64,000 nucleotides of DNA from an uncultured Saprospirales bacterium (GTDB taxonomy: Bacteria; Bacteroidota; Bacteroidia; Chitinophagales; JADIYW01): assembly GCA_938008535.1 (NCBI GenBank), contig CALLKF010000138.1:1-64000 (forward strand), written 5' to 3'. The stretch's first letter is position 1. Every line of letters starts with the position of its first letter. The notes beneath the pieces are model-generated. The model did no database searches, was not told where the DNA came from, and worked only from the letters and a program-made list of their open reading frames with translations. Made by a program: the position numbers and the translations under genes. Below are positions 63,030 through 64,000 of the stretch, in pieces.

Positions 63030-64000
63030 ATGCAATATCCATTGGAAATAGAAGCTGAATTATATTCTTCTCAATTAGTTAGAGAGAAGAAGGTAATAAA
63101 AGCATCCAAAATAAAATCAATAAAAAAAGTACCGTTACCGAAAACAGTTACTAAGATGACTGAGTCGAAACCTAAATATACAATTGCTGTAACTGGCTTA
63201 AATGCAATAGATAGTCCAGGTCCAGGAATTTCGGTTATTCGTGCATTGCGTGATGCAACATCGTTTGATGTGAAAATTATTGGTCTTTCATACGAATCTT
63301 TAGAACCAGGAATTTATATGCATGATTTGATTGATAAAACGTATCAAGTGCCATATCCAGGTGCTGGACAAGAAGTGTTGTTTGATCGCTTTGCATACAT
63401 AAATTCAATTGAAAATATTGATTTCCTATTTCCAAATTTTGATGCTGAATTATTCAATTTCATTTCTTTAAAAGAAAAAATGGAAACAGAATTAGGTATT
63501 AAAATGGTGTTGCCAACACAAGAACAATTTGAAGCAAGACACAAGGTAAACCTTTTTGAATTTGGTAAAAAGCATAAAATTAAAGTGCCGTTTGCAAAGA
63601 TGGTTTATTCTTTAAGTGAAATTCCTTCTATCACAAAAGAGTTTGGTTTTCCATTAGTAGTGAAAGGGAAATTTTATGATGCAAAAATTGCATACAGCAA
63701 CGATCAAGCGATGCAGCACTTCAATAAAATAAGTACAGAATGGGGTTTGCCTGTGTTGATTCAACAATTTGTGCATGGCTCAGAAGTCAATGTTTGCGGC
63801 GTCGGCAATGGAAAAGGTGTAACATTAGGTGCAGTACCAATGCGTAAATTATACATTACTGATAAAGGAAAAGCTTGGGCTGGCGTTACGTTGGACGATA
63901 ATAATTTATTGAGTACTACGCATAGTTTTGTGAAAAATACGAAGTGGTGTGGCGCATTTGAATTAGAGTTTATAAAAACTGCAGATGATGAGTATTTCTT
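63030..64000 (+). CDS. ATP-grasp family enzyme (partial, runs off window)
   Basis: Translation from ATG 63030 stays open for 323 codons to the window edge. A basic 50-residue leader precedes a Rossmann-like pre-ATP-grasp domain (TIAVTGLNAIDSPGPGISVIRAL, then FLFPNFDAELFNF). The ATP-grasp part begins near 165 with EARHKVNLFEFGKKHKIKVP, FPLVVKGKFYDAKI (ATP-binding lysine) and LIQQFVHGSEVNVCGVGNGK, resembling carbamoyl-phosphate synthase-like and peptide-ligase members. The substrate cannot be deduced. Position next to a PqqD-like gene suggests peptide or small-molecule ligation. Confidence 0.85.
   Translation, partial: MQYPLEIEAELYSSQLVREKKVIKASKIKSIKKVPLPKTVTKMTESKPKYTIAVTGLNAIDSPGPGISVIRALRDATSFDVKIIGLSYESLEPGIYMHDLIDKTYQVPYPGAGQEVLFDRFAYINSIENIDFLFPNFDAELFNFISLKEKMETELGIKMVLPTQEQFEARHKVNLFEFGKKHKIKVPFAKMVYSLSEIPSITKEFGFPLVVKGKFYDAKIAYSNDQAMQHFNKISTEWGLPVLIQQFVHGSEVNVCGVGNGKGVTLGAVPMRKLYITDKGKAWAGVTLDDNNLLSTTHSFVKNTKWCGAFELEFIKTADDEYF

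Overview
The window is AT-rich DNA from a member of the phylum Bacteroidota, most likely near the Chitinophagales or Sphingobacteriales. Four lines of evidence support this: several secreted proteins end in type IX secretion (T9SS) type A sorting domains; promoters carry the Bacteroidota -7 element TAnnTTTG; Shine-Dalgarno sites are weak; and the gene set (FloA/NfeD, YfiT-type DinB protein, DUF4349 lipoprotein, M43 metalloprotease, malate:quinone oxidoreductase) is typical. It reads as one end of an assembled contig: bases 1-47 are Illumina library adapter with an intact i5 index, and about 48-903 is a higher-GC fragment of an RND efflux pump that appears joined artificially to an unrelated secreted protein gene.

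Layout. 1-2814: adapter, RND fragment, 5' part of a secreted IPT/TIG protein. 3000-4778: small regulator, unknown helical protein, YfiT-like protein. 4781-12308: PhoD-like T9SS phosphatase, TrmN6, HtrA/DegQ protease, DapF, CorA, AI-2E family transporter. 12309-13632: long non-coding stretch with a 21-bp-period repeat array. 13633-24198: a 3521-residue T9SS adhesin-like protein with three internal ~1.34 kb modules. 24475-26473: lipoprotein rubrerythrin, SDR oxidoreductase, DUF2231-like membrane protein. 26474-27282: another 21-bp array. 27283-36074: M43 protease, DUF4349 lipoprotein, acyltransferase, YebC, a PASTA/T9SS/DCC operon, Ddl, a lipocalin-like protein. 36137-43171: a 2344-residue T9SS protein built from 3 x 7 repeats, read here as three seven-bladed beta-propellers, divergent from a histidine kinase/LuxR-type regulator pair. 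45629-62000: housekeeping and small hypothetical genes (phasin-like protein, gamma carbonic anhydrase, GT9, RlmH, NfeD-FloA, histidine kinase, epimerase, cysteine desulfurase, asparaginase-like domain, RDD protein, LuxC-like acyl-CoA reductase, ferredoxin, Mqo). 62070-64000: HMA-AraC regulator, PqqD-like protein and an ATP-grasp enzyme running off the edge.

The most unusual signal is a family of three non-coding arrays (3247-3498, 12538-13104, 26754-27110). Each is built on a strict 21-bp period (two turns of B-DNA), each has its own consensus, and units are too degenerate to be a simple recent expansion. They are not CRISPR arrays, and the open reading frames across two of them follow from a period divisible by three. 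No tRNA or rRNA gene was recognised.
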